Source: Bacteroidaceae bacterium (lineage in GTDB: Bacteria; Bacteroidota; Bacteroidia; Bacteroidales; Bacteroidaceae). From it: a stretch of DNA of 64,000 bases. The notes under the pieces were generated by a model. It saw nothing but the letters and a program-made list of their open reading frames with translations, ran no database searches and was not told where the DNA came from. Positions 34,217 to 44,286 of the stretch are shown here, piece after piece. The stretch spans positions 124,001 through 188,000 of the forward strand of contig JAFRTJ010000030.1 of assembly GCA_017427185.1 (NCBI GenBank), written 5' to 3'. Position 1 is the stretch's first letter, and every line of letters starts with the position of its first letter. The position numbers and the translations under genes were made by a program.

Positions 34217-35457
34217 TAGAAAAAACACGCACACAGCGCCTGATGAAGTATTGGCCGTGGGCAGCAGGGGGATGTCTCCTGACGGTCATCATCGGCTGGC
34301 TGGTGTTTGGCAACCATGCCTCGACGCTCAGGGTGAGCCATGACGAACTGACCATCAGCGAGGTAAGGCAGACCGAGTTTAAGGACTATGTGCGCACCAA
34401 CGGCCAGGTGCTGCCTATTCAGGTGGTGCAAATTTCGCCCGAGGAGGGCGGCATCGTGATGGAGAAGGTAGTCGAGGAAGGCACGATGGTGAAGAAGGGA
34501 GAGGTGATAGTTCGTCTCAGCAACAGCAATCTCGACCTCCAGATTCTCAATGCCGAAGCCGAACTGGCAGAGAAGCAGAATTTATTAAGGAATACGCAGG
34601 TGGCCATGCAACAAGACCTTCTGAACAACCAGACGGAGCAGGCGCAGCTCGACATGGACACGCAGCGCAAGCAGCGCACCTTCGAGCAGAACCGTCGGCT
34701 TTATGGCGAGAGACTGATTAGCAGGGAGGACTACCTCCAGTCGCAGGAGGACTATCAGCTTTCTGCCCGTAAGCGCACGCTGGTCTCTCAGCGCCTGAAG
34801 CAGGACTCGCTCTATCGCACCGTTCAGATGGACCAGATGGAGGATAACCTTCAGAACATGCGCAAGAATGTGGTGCTGGTCCGTCAGCGCAAGGACAAAC
34901 TCGAGGTGCGCTCAGCCATCGACGGCGAGCTGGGTCTGCTCGACGTGGAGCTGGGCCAGAGCATCCAGCCCGGCCAGAAGATTGGTCAGCTGAACGACCT
35001 CTCTGACTATAAGGTGCAGGCCGAGATCGACGAACACTATATTGACCGCGTGCGCCAGGGCCTTACAGCCACCTTCCAGCGCGGCAGCCACACCTTTGAG
35101 CTGCAGGTGAGAAAAGTCTACCCTGAGGTGCGCCAGGGCAAGTTCCGCTGCGACTTCGTCTTCCGCGGCGAGCGGCCTGAGAACATCCGCACCGGCCAGA
35201 CCTACTACCTCGACCTCGAGCTGGGCCAGCCCGAACAGGCCGTGCTCATCCCGCGCGGCACTTTCTTCCAGACCACAGGCGGCCAGTGGATCTTCGTCCT
35301 GGACAAGAGCGGCGAGAAAGCTTACCGCCGGCCCATCCGCATAGGACGGCAGAACCCTCAATATTACGAGGTGCTTGAAGGCCTGGAGCCTGGCGAGCGC
35401 GTCGTCACCAGCGGCTACGAGGCCTTCAAGGACAACGAGGTGCTGGTGATGAAGTGA
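34204..35457 (+). CDS. HlyD/MacA-family periplasmic adaptor
   Basis: 417 residues. One N-terminal membrane helix (about 20-36), a lipoyl-like half (VVQISPEEGGIVMEKVVEEGTMVKKGEVIVRLSN, about 76-110), a long coiled-coil hairpin (about 112-225), the second lipoyl half (VRSAIDGELGLLDVELGQSI) and beta-barrel and membrane-proximal domains up to the end (EVLEGLEPGERVVTSG). It links the inner-membrane permeases to the TolC-type channel. Confidence 0.9.
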   Translation: MDRVIEKTRTQRLMKYWPWAAGGCLLTVIIGWLVFGNHASTLRVSHDELTISEVRQTEFKDYVRTNGQVLPIQVVQISPEEGGIVMEKVVEEGTMVKKGEVIVRLSNSNLDLQILNAEAELAEKQNLLRNTQVAMQQDLLNNQTEQAQLDMDTQRKQRTFEQNRRLYGERLISREDYLQSQEDYQLSARKRTLVSQRLKQDSLYRTVQMDQMEDNLQNMRKNVVLVRQRKDKLEVRSAIDGELGLLDVELGQSIQPGQKIGQLNDLSDYKVQAEIDEHYIDRVRQGLTATFQRGSHTFELQVRKVYPEVRQGKFRCDFVFRGERPENIRTGQTYYLDLELGQPEQAVLIPRGTFFQTTGGQWIFVLDKSGEKAYRRPIRIGRQNPQYYEVLEGLEPGERVVTSGYEAFKDNEVLVMK

Positions 35458-35493
35458 GAAGTGATGTGTGAGAAATGATAAGTGAGAAGTGAT
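35452..35493 (+). repeat. Short imperfect tandem repeats before the first permease
   Basis: AAGTGAGAAGTGAT and variants (GTGAGAAATGATAA) recur about three times between the adaptor stop and the permease ATG. They may have arisen by slippage and contain no evident site. Confidence 0.45.
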
Positions 35494-37890
35494 ATGAAAG
35501 AATTGTTTAGAAACATTTGGTTCATGGCTCGCCGATTCAAGGCGGCGACGTCGCTGAATTTCCTGGGGCTGGTGGTGGCCTTCGCTGCCTTCTACCTGCT
35601 GATGACGCAGGTGGACTATGCCCGCTCCTACAACGCCTGCATCAAGGATGCCGACCGCGTCTACCGCGTGGAGGCCAAGATGGGCGAAGACTATCCGTGG
35701 GGCACCAACTGCAACCGCCCCACGCTGACGCTGATTGCCCAGCTGCCGCAGGTGGAAGGCATGAGCGAACAGGCCTGCTGGTCGCCCACACGCGAGTTCC
35801 TCAAGGACGGCAGCGTCGTGGAGCACTCCTGCATGGGCACCAACCTGACACCCTTTGGAGCCGTCGCCGCCCAGTGCCTCAGCGGCCGGCTGTCGTGGGA
35901 GACCTATAGCGAACGCACGCTCATCATCCCCGCCTCGCTGGCGCGGAAGCTCTTCGGACGGGTGGACGTGGCCGGCGAGCCGCTCTACTCGACGAGCGAC
36001 ACCCTGACCGTGCAGGGCGTCTATGAGGACTTTCCCGATAACTGCTTGATGAAGAACCTTGTCTATTGGGCCACGCAGGAGAACCTCGACAGCTGGAGCG
36101 AATGGAGTTACACGGCCTACGTGAAGCTGCGCGAGGGTGTCGACTCGAAGACGATGCTGAGCGGCCTCGCCCAGCAGCTGAAGGAGCAGATGTGGCAGGC
36201 GCAATGGGGCGGTGCACTGGACGCAGGCGAGTATACAGCCGACCAAGAGCAGGAGACCCGTGCCGACTTCGACAAGTATTACCAACGCTACGACTACCGG
36301 CTGACACCCGTGAGCCAGACCTATTTCTCAGGCGTGGCCGGCGACGATAAGGGCAACCCCGCCATGCTCTTCATCCTGGAGCTGGCCTGCGTGCTCATCA
36401 TCGTCATCGCGGCTGTCAACTTCCTCAACTTCACGCTGGCCCAGAGCCCCATGCGCATCAAAAGCATCAACACACGCCGCGTGCTGGGCGAGCCCGTCGC
36501 CAAGCTGCGCCTGCGCCTCATCGCCGAGAGTGTGGTCTGGGCACTGCTGGCCTGCGGGGCAGCCCTCGTCCTCTGTGTTGCTGTATCACAGCAACCGACG
36601 GAGCTGCTCCTCGGCTCGCTCACCCTGGACGGCCACGTGTGGCTGGTGGGCCTGATGCTGCTCCTGGCCGTGGCGATGGGCGTGGCCGTGGGTGTCTACC
36701 CCGCCGTCTTCGCCACCTCGTTCCAGCCCGCACTGGCGCTGAAAGGCTCGTTCGGGCTGACACCCAAGGGCCGCCGGCTGCGCTCGGTGCTGGTAGGCCT
36801 GCAGCTCGGCATCGCCCTGCTCATGGTGACCTACATCGGCATCCTGCTCATGCAGAGCCGCTACATATATCATAGTGACTACGGATTCCAGAAGGACGAG
36901 GTGCTCTACGTGCAGCTTACTCCGGAGCTGTGGGGCAAGAAAGACGCCATACGCGCCGAACTGATGCAGCAGGGCGGTGTCCAGGACGTGAGCTTCTCGC
37001 GCTTCGTGCTGGGTAATGCCGACAGCTACATGGGCTGGGGGCGTGGCGACGACGACCACCACGTCACCTTCACCTGCATGCCCGTCGACCATCACTACCT
37101 GCGCACCATGGGCATCAAGGTGACGGAGGGGCGCGACTTCAATGAGCATGACGGCGACTGCTACATCATCAACGAGGCGGCACGACGGCAGTGGCCGTGG
37201 GTGGAGATGGACAAGAAGCTGCTCTCAGACGACTGCCCCGTCGTCGGTGTCTGCGAGAACATCCGCTTCAAGTCCACCCGCAAGGACCGCCAGCAGGAGC
37301 CCCTCGCCTTCATTATCTTCGGCGAGAAGCATGCTGCCTGGGGCGACCAACTGGGCATTGCCAATATCCGCGTGGCAGCCGGCGTGGACAAGGTGGACGT
37401 GCGCCACAAGCTGGGCGACGTGCTCACGGCGATGGGCAGCGGCGAACGCGTAGAACCGAAGTTCCTCGACCAGCAGTTGGAGCGGCTCTATCAGGAGGAG
37501 TTCCGCTTCATCCGTCAGGTGGGGTGGTTTGCCCTTCTATGCCTCGTCATCACGCTCATCGGCGTGTTCTGCCTCACGATGTTCGAGACGGAGTATCGCC
37601 GCAAGGAGATAGGCATCCGCAAGGTGTTCGGCTCCTCCACGCGTGAGATCCTCCTGATGTTCTGCCGTCACTATGGCCTGCTGCTCGTCGTCAGCTTCGT
37701 CGTCAGCGCTCCACTGGCCTACTACATCGGACGGCAGTGGCTGCAGGGCTTCACCGAGCGCACACCCATCTACTGGTGGCTCTTCCCGCTGGCCTTGCTC
37801 GCGGTGGGCCTCATCACGCTGGCTACCGTCGTCACCCAAAGCTGGCGAACGGCCAACGAGAACCCCGTCAACAGCATCAAGACGGAATAA
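35494..37890 (+). CDS. FtsX/MacB-type ABC permease 1
   Basis: 798 residues from ATG 35494 (MKELFRNIWFMARR); an in-frame GTG at 35482 is less likely. An N-terminal helix (about 18-38), a large periplasmic domain, two groups of three helices (about 285-400 and 680-790) and a second helix after residue 430, giving the doubled FtsX layout. Landmarks are NFLNFTLAQSPMRIKSINTRRVLG, LALKGSFGLTPKGRRLRSVLVGLQ and YRRKEIGIRKVFGSSTREILLMF. It is paralogous to permease 2. Very GC-rich at third codon positions. Confidence 0.88.
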   Translation: MKELFRNIWFMARRFKAATSLNFLGLVVAFAAFYLLMTQVDYARSYNACIKDADRVYRVEAKMGEDYPWGTNCNRPTLTLIAQLPQVEGMSEQACWSPTREFLKDGSVVEHSCMGTNLTPFGAVAAQCLSGRLSWETYSERTLIIPASLARKLFGRVDVAGEPLYSTSDTLTVQGVYEDFPDNCLMKNLVYWATQENLDSWSEWSYTAYVKLREGVDSKTMLSGLAQQLKEQMWQAQWGGALDAGEYTADQEQETRADFDKYYQRYDYRLTPVSQTYFSGVAGDDKGNPAMLFILELACVLIIVIAAVNFLNFTLAQSPMRIKSINTRRVLGEPVAKLRLRLIAESVVWALLACGAALVLCVAVSQQPTELLLGSLTLDGHVWLVGLMLLLAVAMGVAVGVYPAVFATSFQPALALKGSFGLTPKGRRLRSVLVGLQLGIALLMVTYIGILLMQSRYIYHSDYGFQKDEVLYVQLTPELWGKKDAIRAELMQQGGVQDVSFSRFVLGNADSYMGWGRGDDDHHVTFTCMPVDHHYLRTMGIKVTEGRDFNEHDGDCYIINEAARRQWPWVEMDKKLLSDDCPVVGVCENIRFKSTRKDRQQEPLAFIIFGEKHAAWGDQLGIANIRVAAGVDKVDVRHKLGDVLTAMGSGERVEPKFLDQQLERLYQEEFRFIRQVGWFALLCLVITLIGVFCLTMFETEYRRKEIGIRKVFGSSTREILLMFCRHYGLLLVVSFVVSAPLAYYIGRQWLQGFTERTPIYWWLFPLALLAVGLITLATVVTQSWRTANENPVNSIKTE

Positions 37891-37908
37891 CAGAAGAATC
37901 CAAATCGT

Positions 37909-40296
37909 ATGAAGACTATCATCAGAAACTTTACATCCATGTTCCGCAAGTTTGTGTCGGCAAGCCTGCTGAATCTGCTGGGGCTGAGCCTGGCTTTCGC
38001 CTCGTTCTTTGTCATCATGACGCAGGTGAACTACGACCTGGGCTACAACAAGAGTTTTGCGGAGCACGAAAAGCTGTTCCGCCTGACCATGAAGTTAGGG
38101 CCCGGCATGGAGGACTATGGCGTGACATTGCCCCGCCCGCTGGTGGAGCAGTTGGCGGCAGCGTCGCCGCATATCAAGGGCTATGGCATCGAGCAGGGCT
38201 GGACCCTCTTCGACCAGTATATGGTGGACAATCAGGAGTATTCGCTGAATCTGGTGTGTGGCATCCATGACTTTATGAGCGTGTTCAAGCCAGAAGTCAT
38301 CTGCGGCGACTTGAAGGGCTTGAACCAGTTGCCCAATATCGTGCTGCCGCGTTCGGAAGCCATGCGCATCTTTGGCACTGCCAATGCGGTGGGCAAGACC
38401 CTGAAATACAAATGGGTGGATGATTGGATCTTCAATGTGTGTGCCGTGATAGAAGACTATCCGGAAAACAACTTCCTGCACGGTATCAGCTTCAGGGGTA
38501 TCAATGACAACGAAGGCAATTACCACAACTGGAACTATCAGGCTTATATCCGTGTGGACGATGTGGCCAACCTGCCGAACGTGATTACCGCCATGCGCCA
38601 GAAAGCCATCGAGCTGTTCAAAGATGAGCTCAACATGACAACCCAGCAAGAAGAGGAGGCCCTGCAAGTGGTGTTGACACCTATAGCCGATACCCATTTC
38701 GCGAAAGACCTCAGCAAGGATTCGCCCAACATCAAGTCGGTCAGCAGGAGTTCCGTCTATCTGCTCATCTGCTTCTCGCTGCTAATAGTCATAATAGCCG
38801 CCGTCAACTTCATGAACTTCACCCTGGCCGAGACACCGCTGCGCATCCGCAGCATCAACACGCAGAAAGTGTTGGGCGCATCGACGGCCAGTCTGCGCGG
38901 CAGTCTGCTGGCTGAGGCCGTCATCATCAGTCTGCTGGCATTCGTGGGGGCAATGGCGATGGTGTATGTGGCCCACGACTTAGGCTTGCAGAAGCTGGTG
39001 CAGGGCAGCATCCTGTTGCAGGATAACCTGTGGCTGGTAGGCGTCACCCTGCTTATCAGCATCGTGGTGGGACTGTTGGCTGGGGCCTATCCGTCGTACT
39101 ACGTCACGTCCTTCCCGCCAGCCTTGGTGCTGAAGGGCTCGTTTGGCCTGTCGCCCAAGGGTCGCGTTCTGCGCACCTCGCTGATTTGCCTGCAATTCGT
39201 CGTGTCGTTTATGCTGGTCATTGGTGTGGGCATCATGTACTTGCAGAGCTACCTCATCTTCCACACCGACTATGGCTTCGACAAGGACGAAGTGATGGTG
39301 GTTCCGACAGCGCCCGACACGCGCAATCATGCCGATGCCATCGATGCTGACCTGCGCAAGATTCCCGGCATTGAGGGAGCTTGTCTGGCCCAGAGCGTCT
39401 TGGGCAGCAGCGACCGCTACCAGACGTGGGGCAGAGGCGAGGGCGACAAGCACATGACGTTTACCTGCATCTTTGTCGACTGGCGTTTCCTCAGCGTGAT
39501 GGGCATTGACATCGTGGAGGGACGCAATTTCCGCCAGACTGATGGCGATGTGTATATCTTTAATGAGTCGGCCAAGAAGAAATATCCCTGGCTCGCCGTC
39601 GATAAGCCTATCAACGACGAAGACATGCCCGTCGTCGGCTTCTGCGAGGACGTCAAGTATAGCACCCTGCGCGTGGACGACAACCAGCAGCCCATCGCCT
39701 TCTTGGTGCCCAGTCGTGACGGCTACTACTCGAAGGAAGGTTTCTGGCGCAACTACCTCCTAGTGCGCGTGGCGAAGGGTGTAGACAAGCGCGAGGCCAA
39801 GGAGAAAGTGCTGGAGACGGTACTGAAATACGAGCACGACAACGAGCTGGAGGTCAGCGACCTGCGCTACGTGGACGATGTGCTGGAGGAATCGTACCGT
39901 CAGGAAAGGCTCTTTACCCAGCAGATTCTGCTATTCTCGCTGCTGGCCATCCTCATCAGCATCATCGGTGTGTTTGGCCTGACGATGTTCGAGAGCGAGT
40001 ATCGCCGCAAGGAGATTGGCATCCGCAAGGTGTTCGGCAGTTCTACGAAGGAAATCCTGATGATGTTCTGGAAGCGATACCTCTACATCCTGCTGGGCTG
40101 CTTCGTGGTGGCGGCTCCCATCGGCTACGTGGTGGGTCAGCACTGGCTCGAGGGCTTCGCCGTCCGCACCGCCATCTCGCCCCTGCTGTTCTTGGTGTCC
40201 TTCCTGCTTATCACCCTGATTACCATGTTGACGGTGACTTACCAGAGTTGGAAGAACGCCAACGAGAACCCGATTAACAATATTAAGACAGAATAG
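37909..40296 (+). CDS. FtsX/MacB-type ABC permease 2
   Basis: 795 residues, close in length and motifs to permease 1 (NFMNFTLAETPLRIRSINTQKVLGAS, LVLKGSFGLSPKGRVLRTSLICLQ, YRRKEIGIRKVFGSSTKEILMMF and the terminal ENPINNIKTE). A tandem duplication followed by divergence is the simple explanation. Whether permeases 1 and 2 form a heterodimer or alternative transporters cannot be told from sequence. It is 18 bases from permease 1 and 4 bases from permease 3. Confidence 0.88.
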   Translation: MKTIIRNFTSMFRKFVSASLLNLLGLSLAFASFFVIMTQVNYDLGYNKSFAEHEKLFRLTMKLGPGMEDYGVTLPRPLVEQLAAASPHIKGYGIEQGWTLFDQYMVDNQEYSLNLVCGIHDFMSVFKPEVICGDLKGLNQLPNIVLPRSEAMRIFGTANAVGKTLKYKWVDDWIFNVCAVIEDYPENNFLHGISFRGINDNEGNYHNWNYQAYIRVDDVANLPNVITAMRQKAIELFKDELNMTTQQEEEALQVVLTPIADTHFAKDLSKDSPNIKSVSRSSVYLLICFSLLIVIIAAVNFMNFTLAETPLRIRSINTQKVLGASTASLRGSLLAEAVIISLLAFVGAMAMVYVAHDLGLQKLVQGSILLQDNLWLVGVTLLISIVVGLLAGAYPSYYVTSFPPALVLKGSFGLSPKGRVLRTSLICLQFVVSFMLVIGVGIMYLQSYLIFHTDYGFDKDEVMVVPTAPDTRNHADAIDADLRKIPGIEGACLAQSVLGSSDRYQTWGRGEGDKHMTFTCIFVDWRFLSVMGIDIVEGRNFRQTDGDVYIFNESAKKKYPWLAVDKPINDEDMPVVGFCEDVKYSTLRVDDNQQPIAFLVPSRDGYYSKEGFWRNYLLVRVAKGVDKREAKEKVLETVLKYEHDNELEVSDLRYVDDVLEESYRQERLFTQQILLFSLLAILISIIGVFGLTMFESEYRRKEIGIRKVFGSSTKEILMMFWKRYLYILLGCFVVAAPIGYVVGQHWLEGFAVRTAISPLLFLVSFLLITLITMLTVTYQSWKNANENPINNIKTE

Positions 40297-40300
40297 GTAT

Positions 40301-42667
40301 ATGAACGTATTTAAGTCACTGAACCAGCGCGGCCAGCACAACTGGATTAAGATTCTCTGTCTGGCCACCGGGCTGGCCACGGGCATCGTACTGATAGGCA
40401 AGGCTGGGTTCGAACAGTCGTGGGACAACTTCTTCCCAACGAGCGACCGCATCTATGTGGTCTATGAGGATATTATCCGTAATGGCGAATATATACACTA
40501 CTCGCAGACACCAGGTGCTGTGGCACCTGGGCTGAAGCGCTACTGTCCGCAAGTGGAGGCTGCCACACGCTATACAGGCTTTGCGTGGGACATGCCCTTG
40601 GTAACCGACGACGACAAGCGGGTGCGCACCAACTTTAGCCTTGTGGACAGTTGTTTCTTCGACGTGTTTCCCTTCCGTGTGCTGGCGGGTAATCCTAAGA
40701 AGGTGCTCAGTCAGGTGGAGTGCTGCATGATTCCCCTTTCGCTGGCCGAGAAACTGGCGGGGGCTGCCACCCCCCTCGAACTTGTCGGCAAGAAAGTGTT
40801 CTATAACAAGCGGGGCGGTTGGGCGCTGACTATAGGCGGCATTTATGAAGATGTGCCCCTGAATTCGCGACTGCATGGCATGGAGGTGATGGTCTCGATG
40901 CCCACCATTACAGAAGTGATATATGACGGTCGTGACAACTGGGTGGGCAACGACCGCTATATGGCCTATGTCCGTCTGGCTGAGGGCATCACGCCCGATG
41001 ACCTGAAGCCTCAGATAGAGAAGATGCAGCACGACAACATGCCTGAGGACCAGCTGAAGAAGGCTGGTGTTGACCTCGGCTTCTCCGTGCGTCCGCTGCG
41101 CGATTACCATAAGAACGATGAGGGCACGCGCCGCATGACGTGGATTCTCTCGCTGCTGGCCGCCGTGCTCATAGGCTGTGCCGTACTCAATTATCTCCTG
41201 CTCGTCATTGGAGGCATCAGCCGCAGGGCGCGCGAGATGGCTGTTCACATGTGCTACGGTGCGGAGACGCGCCATATATATTATAAGGTAATAGCCGAGA
41301 GCACAGTCCATCTGCTGCTGTCGCTGGCTCTGGCAGCCCTGTTGCTGCTCTTGGCCAAGGACACGGTAGAGGAACTGGTGGGCGCTCCCTTGGCGGTGCT
41401 GCTTACCACGGGCAGCAACGTGTGGGTGACTGTCACGACGTGCATCGTCGTGCTGCTTGTCACGGGTCTGGTGCCGGGCTACATCTATACCCATGTGCCC
41501 GTGGCGGCTGCGTTCAAGCATTACAGACAGAGCTACCGCCTGTGTAAACTGCTGTTGCTCGGCCTGCAGTTTGCTTCGGCTACGTTCCTCATCGTGCTAC
41601 TGATAGTGGTTGGCCGGCAGTACCGGATGATGGTCAACGACAATCCCGGCTACGACTACTCTACGCTCGGCTCAGTACTGAAGGACGGCGTAAGCAGTGA
41701 GCAATGCCTGTTGGCTATGGAGGAGCTGCGGAAGTTGTCGTGCGTGAAAGGCGTCACGATGGCGTATGCTAACCTGACGGAGCATCAAAGCGGCGACAAC
41801 ATCTATCTGCCTGGCAGCGAGCGAGAGAATATGAACATCGCAGATCTCTACTACGTTGGCGACGGCTATTTCGACGTGATGGGCATCCCCATCATCTCGG
41901 GCCGTACGTTTACGGAACAGGCCGACACGCTGCGCGAGGTGATGGTGAGCCGGCAGTTTGAAGAGCGCATGAAGCAGATAGCCGGTTGGGAACGCGCCGT
42001 GGGCAAGCAGATTATCTGCACCTCGTTTGAAGGCCCTTACACCATCGTTGGTGTGTATGAGGACACCCGCATCGGCAGCATCACCAATCCTGATACCCGC
42101 CCCAGCATATGCTACTACAGCCGCAAGCCTGACCGCATGCATTATATCTTGATCCGCTTCCAGTCGATGGACGGTCTGGAGGAAGCCAATAAGCTGGTGA
42201 AGGAACTGATGAGCGACAATCCCGACATTGCCGTCACGCCCTATAACCAGATGGTGACTGAGCTCTATACCGACGCTCACCGCTTCCGCACGACGGTGAT
42301 GATAGGCGGACTGGTGGCCCTGTTGATAGCCCTCATCGGACTGGTCGGCTATCTGGCCGGCGAGATAGGGCGCCGGCAGAAGGAGATTGCCATCCGCAAG
42401 GTGAACGGCGCAACAATAGCCGATGTGCTCAGGCTGTTCCAGACAGACATCCTGCGCGTAGTCCTGCCTGCCGTCGTGATTGGCGCTGCGGGAGCTTGGT
42501 ATGTCGCCCGCCTGTGGCTGGAGCAGTTCAGTGAGAAGACCGCGCTTTCGCCACTCATCTTTATTGGCGGTGCAGCGCTGGTGACAGCCGTCATCCTCAC
42601 TGTGGTATGCTTGGGCTGCTATCGCGTGGCCAGCAGCAATCCTGTCGATTATCTCAAAAACGATTAA
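40301..42667 (+). CDS. FtsX/MacB-type ABC permease 3 (divergent)
   Basis: 788 residues. It has the same doubled layout but a more divergent sequence than the first two: LNYLLLVIGGISRRAREMAVHMCYGAE, HVPVAAAFKHYRQSYRLCKLLLLGLQ, GEIGRRQKEIAIRKVNGATIADVLRLF and the terminal SSNPVDYLKND. The KE-I-RK-G-motif that contacts the ATPase is present in each of the three permeases. It probably shares the single ATPase encoded next. Confidence 0.87.
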   Translation: MNVFKSLNQRGQHNWIKILCLATGLATGIVLIGKAGFEQSWDNFFPTSDRIYVVYEDIIRNGEYIHYSQTPGAVAPGLKRYCPQVEAATRYTGFAWDMPLVTDDDKRVRTNFSLVDSCFFDVFPFRVLAGNPKKVLSQVECCMIPLSLAEKLAGAATPLELVGKKVFYNKRGGWALTIGGIYEDVPLNSRLHGMEVMVSMPTITEVIYDGRDNWVGNDRYMAYVRLAEGITPDDLKPQIEKMQHDNMPEDQLKKAGVDLGFSVRPLRDYHKNDEGTRRMTWILSLLAAVLIGCAVLNYLLLVIGGISRRAREMAVHMCYGAETRHIYYKVIAESTVHLLLSLALAALLLLLAKDTVEELVGAPLAVLLTTGSNVWVTVTTCIVVLLVTGLVPGYIYTHVPVAAAFKHYRQSYRLCKLLLLGLQFASATFLIVLLIVVGRQYRMMVNDNPGYDYSTLGSVLKDGVSSEQCLLAMEELRKLSCVKGVTMAYANLTEHQSGDNIYLPGSERENMNIADLYYVGDGYFDVMGIPIISGRTFTEQADTLREVMVSRQFEERMKQIAGWERAVGKQIICTSFEGPYTIVGVYEDTRIGSITNPDTRPSICYYSRKPDRMHYILIRFQSMDGLEEANKLVKELMSDNPDIAVTPYNQMVTELYTDAHRFRTTVMIGGLVALLIALIGLVGYLAGEIGRRQKEIAIRKVNGATIADVLRLFQTDILRVVLPAVVIGAAGAWYVARLWLEQFSEKTALSPLIFIGGAALVTAVILTVVCLGCYRVASSNPVDYLKND

Positions 42668-42679
42668 AATACAAGAATT

Positions 42680-43354
42680 ATGATTAAACTTGAAAACATT
42701 CAGAAGGTGTTCCGCACGGAAGATGTGGAAACCGTGGCACTGGGCGGCGTGTCGCTCGAAGTGGAGAAAGGTGAGTTCGTGGCCATCATGGGGCCCTCGG
42801 GCTGTGGCAAATCGACATTATTGAACATCCTGGGCTTGCTCGACAACCCCACCAGCGGCCGGTATTGGCTCGACGGCGAGGACGTGGGTCAGCTGAAGGA
42901 GAGCCAGCGCACAAGGGTTCGCAAGGGGCAGATCGGCTTCGTGTTCCAGAGCTTCAACCTGATCGACGAGCTGGACGTGGAGGAGAATGTGGGGCTGCCA
43001 TTGGCTTATCTGGGCGTGCCCAAGAGGGAGCGCAAGGCGAGGGTGGAGGAGGTGCTGCGCCGGATGGCCATCAGCCACCGCGCCCACCACTTCCCCCAGC
43101 AGCTCTCGGGCGGTCAGCAGCAGCGCGTGGCCATCGCCCGTGCCGTCGTGATGAATCCCAAGCTGATCCTCGCCGACGAGCCTACCGGCAACCTCGACTC
43201 GAAGAACGGACTGGAGGTGATGCAACTGCTCACCCGGCTGAACCAAGAGGGCACCACCGTGCTGATGGTGACCCACTCCGAGCGTGATGCAGGCTACGCT
43301 CAGCGCATCATCAACCTGCTCGATGGTATGGTAGTTCCCGAAGTCAGCTTATAG
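42680..43354 (+). CDS. ABC transporter ATP-binding protein (MacB/LolD type)
   Basis: 224 residues. Walker [12 protein letters not shown] (about 38-48), Q-loop [12 protein letters not shown], signature [14 protein letters not shown] (about 142-155), Walker [14 protein letters not shown] (about 162-174) and H-loop MVTHSE (about 197). All catalytic motifs are intact, unlike the ATPase at 8801. It is the only ATPase for three permeases in the cassette. A terminator follows. Confidence 0.93.
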   Translation: MIKLENIQKVFRTEDVETVALGGVSLEVEKGEFVAIMGPSGCGKSTLLNILGLLDNPTSGRYWLDGEDVGQLKESQRTRVRKGQIGFVFQSFNLIDELDVEENVGLPLAYLGVPKRERKARVEEVLRRMAISHRAHHFPQQLSGGQQQRVAIARAVVMNPKLILADEPTGNLDSKNGLEVMQLLTRLNQEGTTVLMVTHSERDAGYAQRIINLLDGMVVPEVSL

Positions 43355-43397
43355 CAGATATCCATAAATACTCTCTAATAAAGTTAAACATTATGCC

Positions 43398-43435
43398 AGC
43401 TTCTCGCAGTGATGCGGGAGGCTAGCTTTTGTTTG
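43398..43435 (+). terminator. Terminator of the efflux cassette
   Basis: AGCTTCTCGC (43398-43407) pairs over ten positions, including G-T pairs, with GCGGGAGGCT (43414-43423), loop AGTGAT, followed by AGCTTTTGTTT. Confidence 0.7.
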
Positions 43436-43528
43436 AGCCGCCTTTTGGACATCGAAAAAGAAAACACCCAATCTTACATTTTGGGGTGTAAAATTGGGTG
43501 TAAATCTTGTAAACTGCTGATAATCAAG

Positions 43529-43825
43529 CTATTTCAGCGGAGTGATTGGAACCGTTACCCTTCTTCGTGCTTTAGAATACACTCCCTTATTGTATTTAAG
43601 ATATGGGTCGATACTATTCTGATCTTCTTTCAGAACGGATTCGACTCTCTTCATGATAGAATCTTCGTCAATCCCATTTCCGCCTATGTCGCCAAACAAA
43701 TCTACAATCATGTGCTGTGCATAATATGCTGCAATATCTCTCTTTCGCTTTTTCACGTCATATTTCGTGAAGATGTTGGACATCATATTTTCAATGCTGA
43801 TGTCTGATAATTGTTTTGTTTCCAT
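43529..43825 (-). CDS. Small hypothetical protein, last gene of the AbiC-like operon
   Basis: 98 residues, charged, no membrane segment (METKQLSDISIENMMSNIF...). The C-terminus is basic (KARRRVTVPITPLK). I recognise no family. It lies 29 bases after the coiled-coil membrane protein gene on the same strand and shares the low GC content of that group, so it is probably cotranscribed. The short length leaves some doubt that it is a real gene. Confidence 0.5.
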   Translation of the reverse strand: METKQLSDISIENMMSNIFTKYDVKKRKRDIAAYYAQHMIVDLFGDIGGNGIDEDSIMKRVESVLKEDQNSIDPYLKYNKGVYSKARRRVTVPITPLK

Positions 43826-43854
43826 GATTCTATATAAATAAATAATGTGTTATG

Positions 43855-44286
43855 TTAATCTGTCATAGAAGGTTTCTTATTAAACAAGGTTCTAACCCAT
43901 CTATGTGTTATTGTTAATATACTCCCAATTATTAAACACAAAACGCCAATACACAAAAGAACATATCCAATAGATGCTTCATTTGATATAATGCCACCAC
44001 CAACACCGATTGCAACACTGCCAATAGCGTTGATTACAGATGCAATAATGGCATAAAAAGATGATGTTTTTTGAAATTCCAAATCTGATTTCAAATCACT
44101 AACCTCATTGATTAATTCATTCACACGTTGAGATTTTTGGTTATGGTCATTAAGTAATTGATTAATTGCGGTTTCATTATTAAGCAAATCCATTGTGTTT
44201 ATTGGCTTAAATCCACCCCCATTATATATGTCTTGTGGTGAAATCTGCGTTTGGCTAATAGAGCTATTGGACGTTTTTATTTTCAT
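43855..44286 (-). CDS. Coiled-coil membrane protein of the AbiC-like operon
   Basis: 143 residues. A polar N-terminal part, a predicted coiled coil at about 44-74 (NDHNQKSQRVNELINEVSDL), then two membrane helices (about 77-100 with a Gly-rich end, and 105-127) and a basic tail RWVRTLFNKK. No signal peptide. The family is not recognised. It overlaps the upstream gene by 23 bases, which indicates coupled translation. The topology suggests a membrane-seated partner or effector (inference). Confidence 0.7.
   Translation of the reverse strand: MKIKTSNSSISQTQISPQDIYNGGGFKPINTMDLLNNETAINQLLNDHNQKSQRVNELINEVSDLKSDLEFQKTSSFYAIIASVINAIGSVAIGVGGGIISNEASIGYVLLCIGVLCLIIGSILTITHRWVRTLFNKKPSMTD

Noticed and set aside
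34912..36285. 457-codon minus-strand ORF
   Set aside because: Antisense shadow of the GC-rich adaptor and permease genes; His/Leu/Ala-rich composition and no domain.
40316..41521. 401-codon minus-strand ORF
   Set aside because: Antisense shadow of permease 3, arising from high GC and the scarcity of stops.
43441..43512. Possible att or integrase remnant in a TTACACCC-type direct repeat after the efflux terminator
   Set aside because: Two short direct words only; no continuous reading frame or tRNA match could be supported.
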